Shown piece by piece: positions 17,300-25,914 of a stretch of 48,222 nucleotides of DNA. Origin of the DNA: Hydrogenophaga sp. (GTDB taxonomy: Bacteria; Pseudomonadota; Gammaproteobacteria; Burkholderiales; Burkholderiaceae_C); assembly GCF_030656115.1 (NCBI RefSeq), contig NZ_JAUSOO010000155.1, positions 1 to 48,222 of the forward strand, in the 5' to 3' direction. Both the position numbers and the translations under genes were made by a program. The stretch's first letter is position 1; the number at the start of each line of letters is the position of its first letter. The notes under the pieces are model-generated. The model worked only from the letters and a program-made list of their open reading frames with translations, had not been told where the DNA came from and searched no databases.

Positions 17300-18105
17300 G
17301 CCCCACCGCCCTCATTGCCGAAGACGAGCCCCTGCTGGCCGCAGCCCTGCAAGCCGAACTGGCCCGCGCCTGGCCCCATCTGCAGGTCTGCGCCGTGGTG
17401 GGCGACGGCGCCAGCGCCGTGCGCCAAGCCCTGCTGCACCGGCCCGACGTGCTGTTTCTCGACATCCGCATGCCCGGCCTGAGCGGCCTGGAAGCCGCCG
17501 CCGAACTGGCCGACGCCTGGCCACAAGGCGCTGGCGCCCCGCCGTTCCCCGCCACCGTGTTTGTGACCGCCTACGACCAATACGCCGTGCAAGCCTTTGA
17601 AGCACAAGCGGTGGACTACCTGCTGAAGCCCGTGATGCCCGAGCGCCTGGCGCGCACCGTGCAGCGCTTGCAGCAACTGCTGGCCCAGCCCAGCCCAGCC
17701 CACCCCGGTGAGCCGCTGGAACACACCCTGGCCCAGCTGCGTGCCCTGCTCGCACCCGCAGCGCCGGCCCAGCCCCGGGAGCCGCTGCGGGTGATCCAGG
17801 CCAGCGTGGGCAACACCCTGCGCCTGGTGCCGGTGGACGACGTGCTGGTGTTCGAAGCCGCCGACAAATACGTGCGCGTGCTCACCGCCAGCGAAGAGCT
17901 GCTCATCCGTACCCCGCTCAAAGACCTGCTGCCGCAGCTCAGCAACACCGTGTTCTGGCAAATCCACCGCGGCACCGTGGTGCGCGCCAGCGCCATCCAC
18001 ACCGTCACACGCAACGAAGCCGGCCAGTTGCACCTGAGCCTGCGCGGGCGGCCCGAGGGGCACGCGGTCAGCCGGCTTTACGCACAACGCTTCAAAGCCA
18101 TGTGA
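17296..18105 (+). CDS. LytTR-family response regulator
   Basis: The 269-residue protein has an N-terminal receiver with acidic residues AEDEP (residues 9-12), phosphoacceptor Asp56 in LFLDIRMPGLSG, Thr in VFVTAYDQYAV and Lys in YLLKPV. A proline-rich linker leads to a C-terminal LytTR DNA-binding domain from about residue 160 (VIQASVGNTLRLVPVDDVLV, FWQIHRGTVVRASAIH). It is an AlgR/LytR/YehT-type transcription factor, partnered with the kinase just upstream through a 4-base overlap. Targets are not visible; the AT-rich palindromic region just downstream belongs to the next gene. Confidence 0.94.
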   Translation: MSPTALIAEDEPLLAAALQAELARAWPHLQVCAVVGDGASAVRQALLHRPDVLFLDIRMPGLSGLEAAAELADAWPQGAGAPPFPATVFVTAYDQYAVQAFEAQAVDYLLKPVMPERLARTVQRLQQLLAQPSPAHPGEPLEHTLAQLRALLAPAAPAQPREPLRVIQASVGNTLRLVPVDDVLVFEAADKYVRVLTASEELLIRTPLKDLLPQLSNTVFWQIHRGTVVRASAIHTVTRNEAGQLHLSLRGRPEGHAVSRLYAQRFKAM

Positions 18106-18112
18106 TCGATCA

Positions 18113-18192
18113 ATTTTTTCCATTCAAAAAATGGCAAAAATTCGCCATATTCAAGAATGAAATATGATGAACAAATATCTATTCATATTTCA
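18113..18192 (+). promoter_or_regulatory. AT-rich promoter region of yjjJ with nested inverted repeats
   Basis: The 92-base gap ahead of yjjJ is strikingly AT-rich for this genome. It holds three inverted repeats: ATTTTTT/AAAAAAT at 18113-18132, ATGGC/GCCAT at 18131-18148, and a perfect 10-base pair TGAAATATGA (18158-18167) with TCATATTTCA (18183-18192), separated by 15 bases and ending 5 bases before the ATG. The last looks like an operator that would cover the start region. Which protein binds is unknown; the HTH domain of the encoded protein is an obvious candidate. Confidence 0.6.
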
Positions 18193-18197
18193 ATTCA

Positions 18198-19520
18198 ATG
18201 AACCACCCCGCAACCGCTGAAACACCGGCCCTGAATGCCCTGCGCCAACTCGGCGGTGTGGCCACCAGCGCCGAGCTGCAAACCCGCCTGGGCGTGAGCC
18301 AGCCCACCGTGTCGCGGCTGCTCGCGCCACTGGTGCGCAGCGGGCAGGTGCTCAAAGTGGGGGCGGCGCGTTCGCAGCGCTACCTGCTGCCCCGCCACAT
18401 CGACGGCGTGGGCGCCGAAGTGCCCATGATGCGGGTCGACGCGCAAGGCCGGGTGAGCCCGTTTGGGCGCATGGTGCCGCTGCCCGGTGGGCGCTTCTGG
18501 GTGGACGAAGCCGACGGCCTGAGCCAACTGCACGCCGGCCTGCCCTGGTTTCTGAACGACATGCGCCCCCAAGGCTTCATGGGCCGCACCTTTGCCCATG
18601 CCCACCCCGAACTGCGCCTGCCGCCCGACCTGCGCTACTGGAGCGACGACGACGTGCTCAAAGCCCTGGTGCAAGCCGGTGACGACCTGCCCGGCAACCT
18701 GGTGGTGGGCCAGCCCGCGCTGGAACGCCTGCACACGCTGGCGCAGCGCGCGGTGCGCGTGAGCGAGCCCGAACGCGACTACCCTGCCCTGGCCAACCAG
18801 GCCATGCAAGGCACCCTGCCCGGTTCGTCGGCCGGCGGCGAGCAGCCCAAGTTTTGCACCGTGCTGGGCGAGCAACCGGTGATCGTGAAGTTTTCGCCCG
18901 CGGGCAGCGCCCCGGCCGACCAGCGCCTGCGCGACCTGCTCGTGTGCGAACACCTGGCCCTGCACACGCTGGCGCAAGCCGGCTTGCCGGCGGCGCAAAC
19001 GCGCATCGTCAGGGCCGGTGGCCGCGTGTTTCTGGAAGCCCAACGCTTTGACCGCACGGCAACGGGCCGCATCGGCATGGTGTCGCTGCTGGTGTACGAC
19101 TCGGAATACGTGGGGCAGATGGACGACTGGGCCGCCACCGCGCGGCGCATGGCGCAGCGCCGCCTGCTCACCGAGCAAGACGCCAGCCACCTGCGCCTGC
19201 TGGAAGCCTACGGCGTGCTCATTGCCAACACCGACCGCCACTACGGCAACATTTCGCTGCTGCTGGACAACGACGACTGGCGCCTGTCACCCACCTACGA
19301 CATGCTGCCCATGCTGTACGCGCCCATCAACGGCGAGCTGGTGCCGCGCGAGTTTGGCGAACGCGCCTTGCGCCCCACCGCCAACACCCTGGCCGAATGG
19401 CCGCAGGCGCGCACCCTGGCGCTGCGCTTCTGGCAGGCTGCGGCGGCCGACGAACGCATTTCCAGCGACTTTCGGGCCGTGGCGCAAGCCAACCAAAACA
19501 CCGTGCAAGGGCTCGGCTGA
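18198..19520 (+). CDS. yjjJ: HipA-family kinase-like protein YjjJ
   Basis: The 440-residue protein combines an N-terminal winged-helix-like HTH (residues 10-75, ELQTRLGVSQPTVSRLLAPL) with a HipA-type Ser/Thr kinase body. Recognisable kinase features are SSAGGEQPKF near residue 214, KFSPAG for the ATP-binding lysine, NTDRHYGN with catalytic Asp346, and SPTYDMLPML for the metal-binding Asp. This is the arrangement of E. coli YjjJ, a HipA-like toxin that carries its own HTH and has no separate HipB gene. None is seen next to it here either. The start is the ATG right after the AT-rich palindromic region. Toxicity is known only for relatives. Confidence 0.9.
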   Translation: MNHPATAETPALNALRQLGGVATSAELQTRLGVSQPTVSRLLAPLVRSGQVLKVGAARSQRYLLPRHIDGVGAEVPMMRVDAQGRVSPFGRMVPLPGGRFWVDEADGLSQLHAGLPWFLNDMRPQGFMGRTFAHAHPELRLPPDLRYWSDDDVLKALVQAGDDLPGNLVVGQPALERLHTLAQRAVRVSEPERDYPALANQAMQGTLPGSSAGGEQPKFCTVLGEQPVIVKFSPAGSAPADQRLRDLLVCEHLALHTLAQAGLPAAQTRIVRAGGRVFLEAQRFDRTATGRIGMVSLLVYDSEYVGQMDDWAATARRMAQRRLLTEQDASHLRLLEAYGVLIANTDRHYGNISLLLDNDDWRLSPTYDMLPMLYAPINGELVPREFGERALRPTANTLAEWPQARTLALRFWQAAAADERISSDFRAVAQANQNTVQGLG

Positions 19521-19564
19521 CGCGGCCAGAAGATGGCCCCGAAACCACCCACCGCGCCCACCCG

Positions 19565-20017
19565 TCAGCGCCGACCGTGGCCGCGCCGGTCGTCGTCGCG
19601 GTCATGGCGGTCATGGCGGTCATGCCGCTTGTGGCGGCGGTCACGGCGATCGTCCCAGCGCGAACCATAGCCTGGGCTGTACACGTACACCGGCTGGGGC
19701 ACCACCACCACCGGGCGCACGTACGGGTAAGGCTGCTGGTGCACCACCACCGGGCGCACAGAGAGGTGAGGCGGGTGAATCACCACCGGACGGTGCTGCA
19801 CCACGGGGTACGGGTGTACCACCACCGGCGGCGCATTGGACACCCCCACCGACACGCCCGGCTGGTGAATGCCGACCGACCAATACACGCCGTTGGCGTG
19901 TGCCTGCGTCAAGCCAGCCGACAGCGCCCAAGCGCTCGCCGCCAGGGCAGACAGCGCCCAGCCACGGGTCAAGGCCGAGGTGCGGCTCCAATGGGTGTTC
20001 AAAGACAGCGTTTTCAT
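19565..20017 (-). CDS. Secreted Val/Pro/His/Arg-rich protein
   Basis: I do not recognise a functional family. The start at 20017 gives a signal-peptide-like N-terminus (TRGWALSALAASAWALSAG, then AHA), so the 150-residue product should be exported. The middle is a run of PVVVHPYPVVQHRPVVIHPP-type repeats, and the C-terminus is very basic and His/Asp-rich (RRDRRHKRHDRHDRHDRDDD). Part of it comes from a perfect triple 9-base repeat at 19598-19624. Similar exported low-complexity proteins with YVYSPGY-like segments are common in Burkholderiales. It may bind metal or the envelope, but this is a guess. Confidence 0.72.
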   Translation of the reverse strand: MKTLSLNTHWSRTSALTRGWALSALAASAWALSAGLTQAHANGVYWSVGIHQPGVSVGVSNAPPVVVHPYPVVQHRPVVIHPPHLSVRPVVVHQQPYPYVRPVVVVPQPVYVYSPGYGSRWDDRRDRRHKRHDRHDRHDRDDDRRGHGRR

Positions 20018-20148
20018 GGTGTGCTCCTGGTTGCAAGGCAGTTGGTGCCCTGTCAGTGCATTACAGAAAAAAACGCTGTAACCTGTACCGCACGCACCGT
20101 CAAAGTGGTTGCCAGACGTAACCGGCGCCACAAACACCCGAGCCGACC

Positions 20149-20772
20149 ATGAACCACCCCACCCCCCACACCGCCACCGCACAAGACGTGCTCAGCTTCT
20201 GGTTCGGCGACGGTCTGCAACACGACTGGCCCAGCACCGACCACAACGCCCTCTGGTTTGGCGGCGGCACCGTGCAAGACGAACACATTCGCCAACGCTT
20301 TGGCCCCTTGGTGGACGAAGCGCTCAGCGGCGGCCTGAGCAACTGGGAAGCCGAGCTCGACACCCGGCTCGCGCTCACCATCGTGCTCGACCAATTCACC
20401 CGCAACGTGCACCGCGGTCAGGCGCGCGCCTTTGCCGGCGACCCGCGCGCCCAGCAACTGGTGATGCAAACGCTCGCCACGCAGGAAGACACCCAGCTCC
20501 CCCGCGTGGGCCGCGTGTTTCTCTACATGCCCCTCATGCACGCCGAAAACCTCGCCCTGCAAGACGTGTGCGTGGCGCGCTTCACCCACCTGCTCAACAC
20601 CGCACCGCCCGAACGCCGCGACACCCTGGCCGGCAACCTGCGCTTTGCCCAGCAACACCGCGACATCGTGGCCCAATACGGCCGCTTCCCGTACCGCAAC
20701 GCCGCGCTGGGCCGAACAAACACACCCGAAGAAACCGAATTTCTGAAAAACGGCCCCCGCTTCGGGCAATAA
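20149..20772 (+). CDS. DUF924 family protein
   Basis: The 207-residue protein matches DUF924, a cytoplasmic all-helical family of unknown function with a TPR-like fold. The markers are DVLSFWFGDG near the N-terminus, LALTIVLDQFTRNVHRGQARAFAGD around residues 80-100, VFLYMPLMHAENL and the C-terminal YGRFPYRNAALGRTNTPEETEFL. The length is typical. It is divergent from the Val/Pro-rich protein, with 131 bases in between that should contain both promoters. Confidence 0.88.
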   Translation: MNHPTPHTATAQDVLSFWFGDGLQHDWPSTDHNALWFGGGTVQDEHIRQRFGPLVDEALSGGLSNWEAELDTRLALTIVLDQFTRNVHRGQARAFAGDPRAQQLVMQTLATQEDTQLPRVGRVFLYMPLMHAENLALQDVCVARFTHLLNTAPPERRDTLAGNLRFAQQHRDIVAQYGRFPYRNAALGRTNTPEETEFLKNGPRFGQ

Positions 20773-20860
20773 CACAACCGCCGCACACAGGCGCCCCAAC
20801 ATCGGCGTCATGCAGACGTCACCACACCGTCACACGGCGGACATGGGCGCTGCTTACAAA

Positions 20861-20884
20861 CGTGTTTTTAACCAAAAAAACACG
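20861..20884 (+). promoter_or_regulatory. Hairpin directly before the choice-of-anchor I start codon
   Basis: CGTGTTTTT (20861-20869) and AAAAACACG (20876-20884) form a perfect 9-base inverted repeat that ends two bases before the ATG at 20887. It occupies the place of a ribosome binding site, and no purine-rich Shine-Dalgarno is visible. In mRNA it would sequester the start region; in DNA it could be an operator. Confidence 0.5.
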
Positions 20885-20886
20885 CC

Positions 20887-22815
20887 ATGAAGACCATCCC
20901 CACCGCAGCCCAAGCCCCAATCCGCCAGCGTTTGCCCGTGCACCGCTTCGCCGCCACGCTGGTCATGGCAGCCGTGCTCACCGCCTGCGGCGGCAGCGAC
21001 GACCCCATCACCCCGGTCGAAGCCACGCCCGCCCAACTCACGCTGCAGAAAATCGGCTCGTACCAAACCGGCCAATACGAAGTGAGCGCCGCCGAGATTC
21101 CCGCCTATGACGCCGCCAGCAAACGCCTGTTTGTGGTGAACGCCCTGGTCGGCGCCGTGGACGTGATCGACCTCAGCGACCCCACCAAACCCGTCAAACT
21201 CGGCCAGCTCGACGCCACCGCCGTGCTGGCAGGCTCGTCCATCAACAGCGTGGCCGTGTTCAACGGCACCGTGGCCGTGGCCATTCAAGCCCCCGTCAAA
21301 ACCGACGCCGGCCGCATGGCCCTCTACCGAGCCAGCGACCTGAGCCTGCTCGGCTCGGCCACCGTCGGCGCGCTGCCCGACATGATCACCTTCACCCCCG
21401 ACGGCAAAACCGTACTGACCGCCAACGAAGGCGAGCCCAGCGACGACTACCAGATCGACCCCGAAGGTAGCATCAGCATCATCGACGTGAGCAACCCGGC
21501 CAAACCCGTGGTGCGCACCGCCGGCTTTGGCGCCTTCACCGGCCAGGAAGCCGCCCTGCGCGCCAAAGGCATCCGCATCTACGGCCCCGGCGCCTCGGCC
21601 TCGCAAGACTTCGAACCCGAATACATCGCCATCTCGGCCGACGGCAAAACCGCCTGGGTCACGCTGCAAGAAAACAACGCCCTGGCCAAGGTGGACATCG
21701 CCACCGCCACCGTGACCGACATCTTCCCGCTGGGCTTCAAAGACTACGGCGCCACCGGCAACGAACTCGACGTCTCGGACAACGACGGCAAGACCATCAA
21801 CATCAAGACCTGGCCCGGCGTGTTCGGCATGTATCAGCCCGACAGCATGGCCTCGTACGCCGTGGACGGAAAAACCTACCTGGTCACCGCCAACGAGGGC
21901 GACGCCCGCGCCTGGGGCGAAACCAACCCGCTCTACTGGGGCGACAAAACCAGCAAAACCCCCGGTGACGCCAACAAAGGCTTCGTTGAAGAATTCCGCG
22001 TCAAGCACCTGATCAACAAAAGCGGCTGGGCCGGGCGAGAGTACGACGACCTGCCACCCCAACTGAAATCACTGGCCGCCGGTGGCCTGCTCAACCCCGC
22101 CACCTTCGGCTACTGCGGCGCCATTGACGGCGACCCCAAAGGCTGCCGCGACGACGCCCAACTCGGCCGCCTGAACATCAGCTGGACCATGGGCTACCAG
22201 ACCAACGCCGACGGCTCGCCCAAAAAGTTCACCGCCGCTGGCGTGGCCGACCCCACCGGCGACCGCCTCATGTACGACCAGCTCTACAGCTACGGCGCCC
22301 GCTCGTTCACCATCTGGGACGAAGACGGCGCAAAGGTATGGGACTCGGGCGCAGAAATTGAAAAATTCCTGGCCAGCGCCGACTGCAAACTCGGCAGCAC
22401 ACGCAACATACCCTGCGCCGACTTCTTCAACAGCGGCCACAACGAAGGCAACGCCAAAGACAGCCGCAGCGACGCCAAAGGCCCCGAGCCCGAAGGCCTG
22501 GCGTTGGGCAAAATCGGCAACAAAACCTTTGCCTTCATCGGCCTGGAGCGCATGGGTGGCGTGTTGGTGTACGACATCACCAACCCCAAAGCACCCACCC
22601 GCGTGGACTACCTGAACACCCGCGACGAGTGGCTGACCGACCCCAAAACCGAAGCCGCTGCCACCCCCAGCCGCCTGGCCGCCATTGGCGACCTCGGCCC
22701 TGAAGGCCTCACGTTCATCCCAGCCGCCCAATCGCCCAACGGCAAACCGCTGCTGATTGTGGGCAACGAAGTCAGCGGCACCACGGCGGTTCTGCAGCTC
22801 AACCTGACGTACTGA
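20887..22815 (+). CDS. Choice-of-anchor I family lipoprotein
   Basis: The 642-residue protein begins with a lipoprotein signal peptide (HRFAATLVMAAVLTAC, lipidated Cys34), followed by GGSDD. The body is a seven-bladed beta-propeller-like domain of the choice-of-anchor I family: LPDMITFTPDGKTVLTANEG, GSISIIDVSNP, EPEYIAISADGKTAWVTLQENNA, YLVTANEGDAR, and near the end GPEPEGLALGKIGNKTFAFIGLERMGG and GPEGLTFIPA. Family members are exported, and some are annotated as alkaline phosphatase-like, but the enzyme activity is not established. It is monocistronic, with a hairpin before the start and a strong terminator after the stop. Confidence 0.9.
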   Translation: MKTIPTAAQAPIRQRLPVHRFAATLVMAAVLTACGGSDDPITPVEATPAQLTLQKIGSYQTGQYEVSAAEIPAYDAASKRLFVVNALVGAVDVIDLSDPTKPVKLGQLDATAVLAGSSINSVAVFNGTVAVAIQAPVKTDAGRMALYRASDLSLLGSATVGALPDMITFTPDGKTVLTANEGEPSDDYQIDPEGSISIIDVSNPAKPVVRTAGFGAFTGQEAALRAKGIRIYGPGASASQDFEPEYIAISADGKTAWVTLQENNALAKVDIATATVTDIFPLGFKDYGATGNELDVSDNDGKTINIKTWPGVFGMYQPDSMASYAVDGKTYLVTANEGDARAWGETNPLYWGDKTSKTPGDANKGFVEEFRVKHLINKSGWAGREYDDLPPQLKSLAAGGLLNPATFGYCGAIDGDPKGCRDDAQLGRLNISWTMGYQTNADGSPKKFTAAGVADPTGDRLMYDQLYSYGARSFTIWDEDGAKVWDSGAEIEKFLASADCKLGSTRNIPCADFFNSGHNEGNAKDSRSDAKGPEPEGLALGKIGNKTFAFIGLERMGGVLVYDITNPKAPTRVDYLNTRDEWLTDPKTEAAATPSRLAAIGDLGPEGLTFIPAAQSPNGKPLLIVGNEVSGTTAVLQLNLTY

Positions 22816-22857
22816 AGACGCCCTGAAGCGGCCCCTGGCAGCCGCTCACCGGAAAGC

Positions 22858-22887
22858 AAAAAGCCGCTCCCATGGAGCGGCTTTTTT
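22858..22887 (+). terminator. Intrinsic terminator after the choice-of-anchor I gene
   Basis: AAAAAGCCGCTCC-CAT-GGAGCGGCTTTTTT: a perfect GC-rich stem with a small loop followed by six T, 43 bases after the stop. The A-run on the other side makes it work in both directions, so it may also end the minus-strand gene that finishes at 22929. Confidence 0.92.
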
Positions 22888-22928
22888 GTACGGCATTTGC
22901 ACAACGCCCATTCAAAAGCAAACGCGGT

Positions 22929-23360
22929 TCAGCCGCCCAACAACAGCCAAGCGCCGCCCGCCCCCAACAACACACCCGCCACCAGCCACAACCCGCTGCG
23001 CTGCACAGCCCCTGGGTTTTGGATCGCAGGCATCGGTTCATCCGTCGACGCTGTCTTTGTCGGCACCACGTCTGGCGCGGGAACGTGGGCGCCCACCCGC
23101 AAACCACTCCACGGCGAAGCCCAGTCGGCCCACAGCTGGTGGGCTTGCTGCGGCACCACCGCACCCCGCTCAACGGCGGACATCACATCCTTCCAACCCA
23201 ACTGCACACGCACGCTGGGCACGAACACATCGTCCAGCTCGGTGTGCTGCCACTGGGTTTCTTCAATAGCAATGGTGTCGGGGCCGTTTCTTTGCATGAT
23301 CCTCACCGGTTGAACAGGAATCTTCACCTGCGAAGAAATGTAACCAAAAACAATGGGCAC
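22929..23360 (-). CDS. Small hypothetical protein with C-terminal membrane anchor
   Basis: I do not recognise this 143-residue protein. Its only clear feature is a C-terminal hydrophobic segment (SGLWLVAGVLLGAGGAWLLLGG), which suggests a tail-anchored membrane protein with a soluble, acidic N-terminal part containing two or three tryptophans. The frame opens with GTG at 23360, preceded by a small hairpin (ACCAGC/GCTGGT) but no clear ribosome site. An ATG at 23297 with GAGG just ahead is an alternative start giving 122 residues. It ends next to a bidirectional terminator, which supports its being a gene. Confidence 0.5.
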   Translation of the reverse strand: MPIVFGYISSQVKIPVQPVRIMQRNGPDTIAIEETQWQHTELDDVFVPSVRVQLGWKDVMSAVERGAVVPQQAHQLWADWASPWSGLRVGAHVPAPDVVPTKTASTDEPMPAIQNPGAVQRSGLWLVAGVLLGAGGAWLLLGG

Positions 23361-23445
23361 ACCAGCACCGCTGGTCGCATTCAGTCATCCCCTTGTAGGA
23401 CAGCCTTGTGCCCTGCAGGCCCGCTCCGGCGCGCCCTGCGGCCGA

Positions 23446-23769
23446 TCAGGCGCTGCGCTTGCCGCTGCCGTCGGAGTCGTCGCGGTTGTCGGCCAAATCG
23501 TCGGCCGCTTGCTGAGCGGCATCGCCCACCGGGTCATCGGCTTCGGCGTCTGCAGCCGCAGCGCTGCCACCGCCCACCCACTGCTCCACGGCAGAAATGA
23601 CCGCGTCTTTGGCACTGGAAATCCGATCCATCACCGTGTCCAAAATACCTGAACCTGTTTCTGCAACCGCTTCAGCAGCGTTGCCGATCGCGTCGGTCAC
23701 CCCCTCAACAGCGGTGTGAGCGGTATCGCCCGGGGTGTTTTCGGTGTTTTCGGTGTTTTCGATGCTCAT
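23446..23769 (-). CDS. Small acidic Ala/Asp-rich protein
   Basis: The start at 23769 is supported by GGAG five bases upstream, giving a 107-residue acidic protein (MSIENTENTENTPGDTAHTA ...) with a predicted amphipathic helical middle (GVTDAIGNAAEAVAETGSGI) and a disordered Asp-rich end. The ENT triplets come from three exact 9-base repeats at 23734-23760. It resembles small abundant stress-type helical proteins in a general way only; I cannot name a family. Confidence 0.6.
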   Translation of the reverse strand: MSIENTENTENTPGDTAHTAVEGVTDAIGNAAEAVAETGSGILDTVMDRISSAKDAVISAVEQWVGGGSAAAADAEADDPVGDAAQQAADDLADNRDDSDGSGKRSA

Positions 23770-23984
23770 ATGGACTCCATCAGAAGTGAATACACACAAA
23801 AATATGTGCAACCCAGTGTATGAAGCCCATTGCGTCACGTTTATGACGCATTCAACGTGTTTTGGTCCATTTTAGAAGCGGATAAACCCCATTCGCAGCC
23901 ATACCCACCCAGCAAGCCACCAACAGACGGCAACACGGCCAACCGCCCACCGCCACCGCAAGGGCCACGCCCTAGAATGCTTGA

Positions 23985-25835
23985 ATGAGCCAGAACACCA
24001 CCCCAAAAGCCCCCAAAAACAACCCCGCAACCCCCGCCAGCGAAGCGGCCGGCGAGCACAAAGTCAGCAACTTCCTGCGCCAGATCATTGAAAAAGACCT
24101 GGAACAAGGCACCTACGCCAGCCGCCGCTGGGCCGGCACCCCCGGCGACGCCGCCCACCACGCCGCCGGCCAGCCCGACCCCGCCAAAATCCGCACCCGC
24201 TTCCCGCCTGAGCCCAACGGCTACCTGCACGTCGGCCACGCCAAAAGCATCTGCCTCAACTTTGGCCTGGCGCGCGACTACGGCGGCGTCTGTCACATGC
24301 GCTTTGACGACACCAACCCCGAAAAAGAAGACACCGAATACGTCAACTCCATCCTGGACGCGGTGCAGTGGCTCGGCTTTGGCTGGGAAGCCAACGGCCA
24401 GAGCCACCTGTTTCAGGCCAGCGACTACTTCGGCTTCATGTACCGCGCCGCCGAACACCTGGTGCAAGCCGGCCACGCCTACGTGGACGAACAAACCGCC
24501 GAACAAATGCGCGCCGCCCGGGGCGACTTCGGCAAACCCGGCGTAGACAGCCCCTACCGCAGCCGCAGCGCGGAAGAAAACCTGGCGCGCTTTCGCGAAA
24601 TGCGCGACGGCAAACACGAAGACGGCAGCATGGTGCTGCGCGCCAAGATCGACATGGCCTCGCCCAACATCAACCTGCGCGACCCCGCCATCTACCGCAT
24701 CCGCCGCGCCACGCACCACAACACGGGCGACACATGGTGCATCTACCCCATGTACACCTTTGCGCACCCCATTGAGGACGCGCTGGAGCAGATCACCCAC
24801 AGCATCTGCACGCTGGAATTTGAAGACCAGCGCCCGTTTTACGACTGGCTGATGGAGCGCTTGACCGAAGGCGGCCTGCTGGCAGCCCCCAATCCCAAGC
24901 AGTACGAATTTGCCCGCCTGAACCTCACCTACGTCATCACCAGCAAGCGCAAGCTGGCCCAACTGGTGTACGACCACAAAGTCAGCGGCTGGGACGACCC
25001 GCGCATGCCCACCATCGTCGGCCTGCGCCGCCGGGGCTACACGCCCGAAAGCATCCAGCTCTTTGCCGAACGCATCGGCGTGACCAAGAGCGACAGTTGG
25101 ATCGACTACAGCACACTCGAAGGCTGCCTGCGCGAAGACCTGGAAAACAAAGCCCACCGTGGCATGGCCGTGCTCGACCCCGTCAAGTTGGTGCTCACCA
25201 ACTGGGCAGAGGCCTTCGGCGCTGACGATTACACCGAAGACTGCACCCAGCCCGCCCTGCCCCACAGCGCCATTGCGGAGGGCCAAACCCCGCCGCCCGA
25301 CCGCGTGTTCAAGATCGGCAAAGAGGTGTGGATTGAGCGCGAAGACTTTGAAGAAGCGCCGCCCAAGGGCTACAAGCGCCTGTTCCCAGGCAACGTCGTG
25401 CGCCTCAAAGGCGGCTACGTCATCGAATGCACCGGCTGCGCACGCGATGCCACCGGCACCGTGCTTGAGGTGCACGCCAAAGTCATCCCCGGCACCAAGA
25501 GCGGCACCCCCGGCGCCGACAGCGTGAAAGCCAAAGCCGCCATCACCTGGGTGAGCGTGGCCAGCGGCGTGAGCGCCGAAGTGCGCCTGTACGACCGCCT
25601 GTTCAGCGACCCGAACCCGGACGCGGGCGGGAAAGACTTTATTGAAGCACTGAACCCGAACAGCTTGAAGGTGGTGACGGCTTATGTGGAGCCTTCATTG
25701 GCTGCTGCGAAACCGGATGAGAAGTTTCAGTTTGAGCGGTTTGGATACTTTGTGGCGGATCGGGTGGATCACGTGGCTGGGGGGATGCCGGTGTTCAATA
25801 GGGTGACGGGGTTGAAAGATTCTTGGGGGAAATAG
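23985..25835 (+). CDS. glnS: Glutaminyl-tRNA synthetase
   Basis: This 616-residue class I enzyme charges tRNA-Gln with glutamine. It shows the HIGH-type motif in FPPEPNGYLHVGHAKSICLNF near residue 72, FDDTNPEKEDTEYV, and the KMSKS-type loop as VITSKRKLAQLV around residue 310. The anticodon-binding beta-barrels follow (GKEVWIEREDFEEAPPKGYKRL, GGYVIECTG). The N-terminal extension of about 30 residues is low in complexity. The last 70 or so codons change style from C-ending to G/T-ending (many GGG, CGG, GAG, TTG), just before the AT-rich island, which hints that the 3' end was replaced during insertion. Confidence 0.97.
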   Translation: MSQNTTPKAPKNNPATPASEAAGEHKVSNFLRQIIEKDLEQGTYASRRWAGTPGDAAHHAAGQPDPAKIRTRFPPEPNGYLHVGHAKSICLNFGLARDYGGVCHMRFDDTNPEKEDTEYVNSILDAVQWLGFGWEANGQSHLFQASDYFGFMYRAAEHLVQAGHAYVDEQTAEQMRAARGDFGKPGVDSPYRSRSAEENLARFREMRDGKHEDGSMVLRAKIDMASPNINLRDPAIYRIRRATHHNTGDTWCIYPMYTFAHPIEDALEQITHSICTLEFEDQRPFYDWLMERLTEGGLLAAPNPKQYEFARLNLTYVITSKRKLAQLVYDHKVSGWDDPRMPTIVGLRRRGYTPESIQLFAERIGVTKSDSWIDYSTLEGCLREDLENKAHRGMAVLDPVKLVLTNWAEAFGADDYTEDCTQPALPHSAIAEGQTPPPDRVFKIGKEVWIEREDFEEAPPKGYKRLFPGNVVRLKGGYVIECTGCARDATGTVLEVHAKVIPGTKSGTPGADSVKAKAAITWVSVASGVSAEVRLYDRLFSDPNPDAGGKDFIEALNPNSLKVVTAYVEPSLAAAKPDEKFQFERFGYFVADRVDHVAGGMPVFNRVTGLKDSWGK

Positions 25836-25914
25836 ACACATTAATTTAGAGAAATGACGAACGCATAAAAACAAACATTTCCGAGATATTCAGAATTCAG
25901 GCGAGGCAACACAA

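Noticed and set aside
20854..22062. A 402-codon minus-strand frame opposite the choice-of-anchor I gene
   Set aside because: No start signals and no motifs. The plus-strand gene has a signal peptide, family motifs and a terminator.
23841..25475. A 544-codon minus-strand frame opposite glnS
   Set aside because: Translation is repetitive, rich in Ala/Val/Gly/Phe and without motifs, and it is complementary to a proven enzyme gene.
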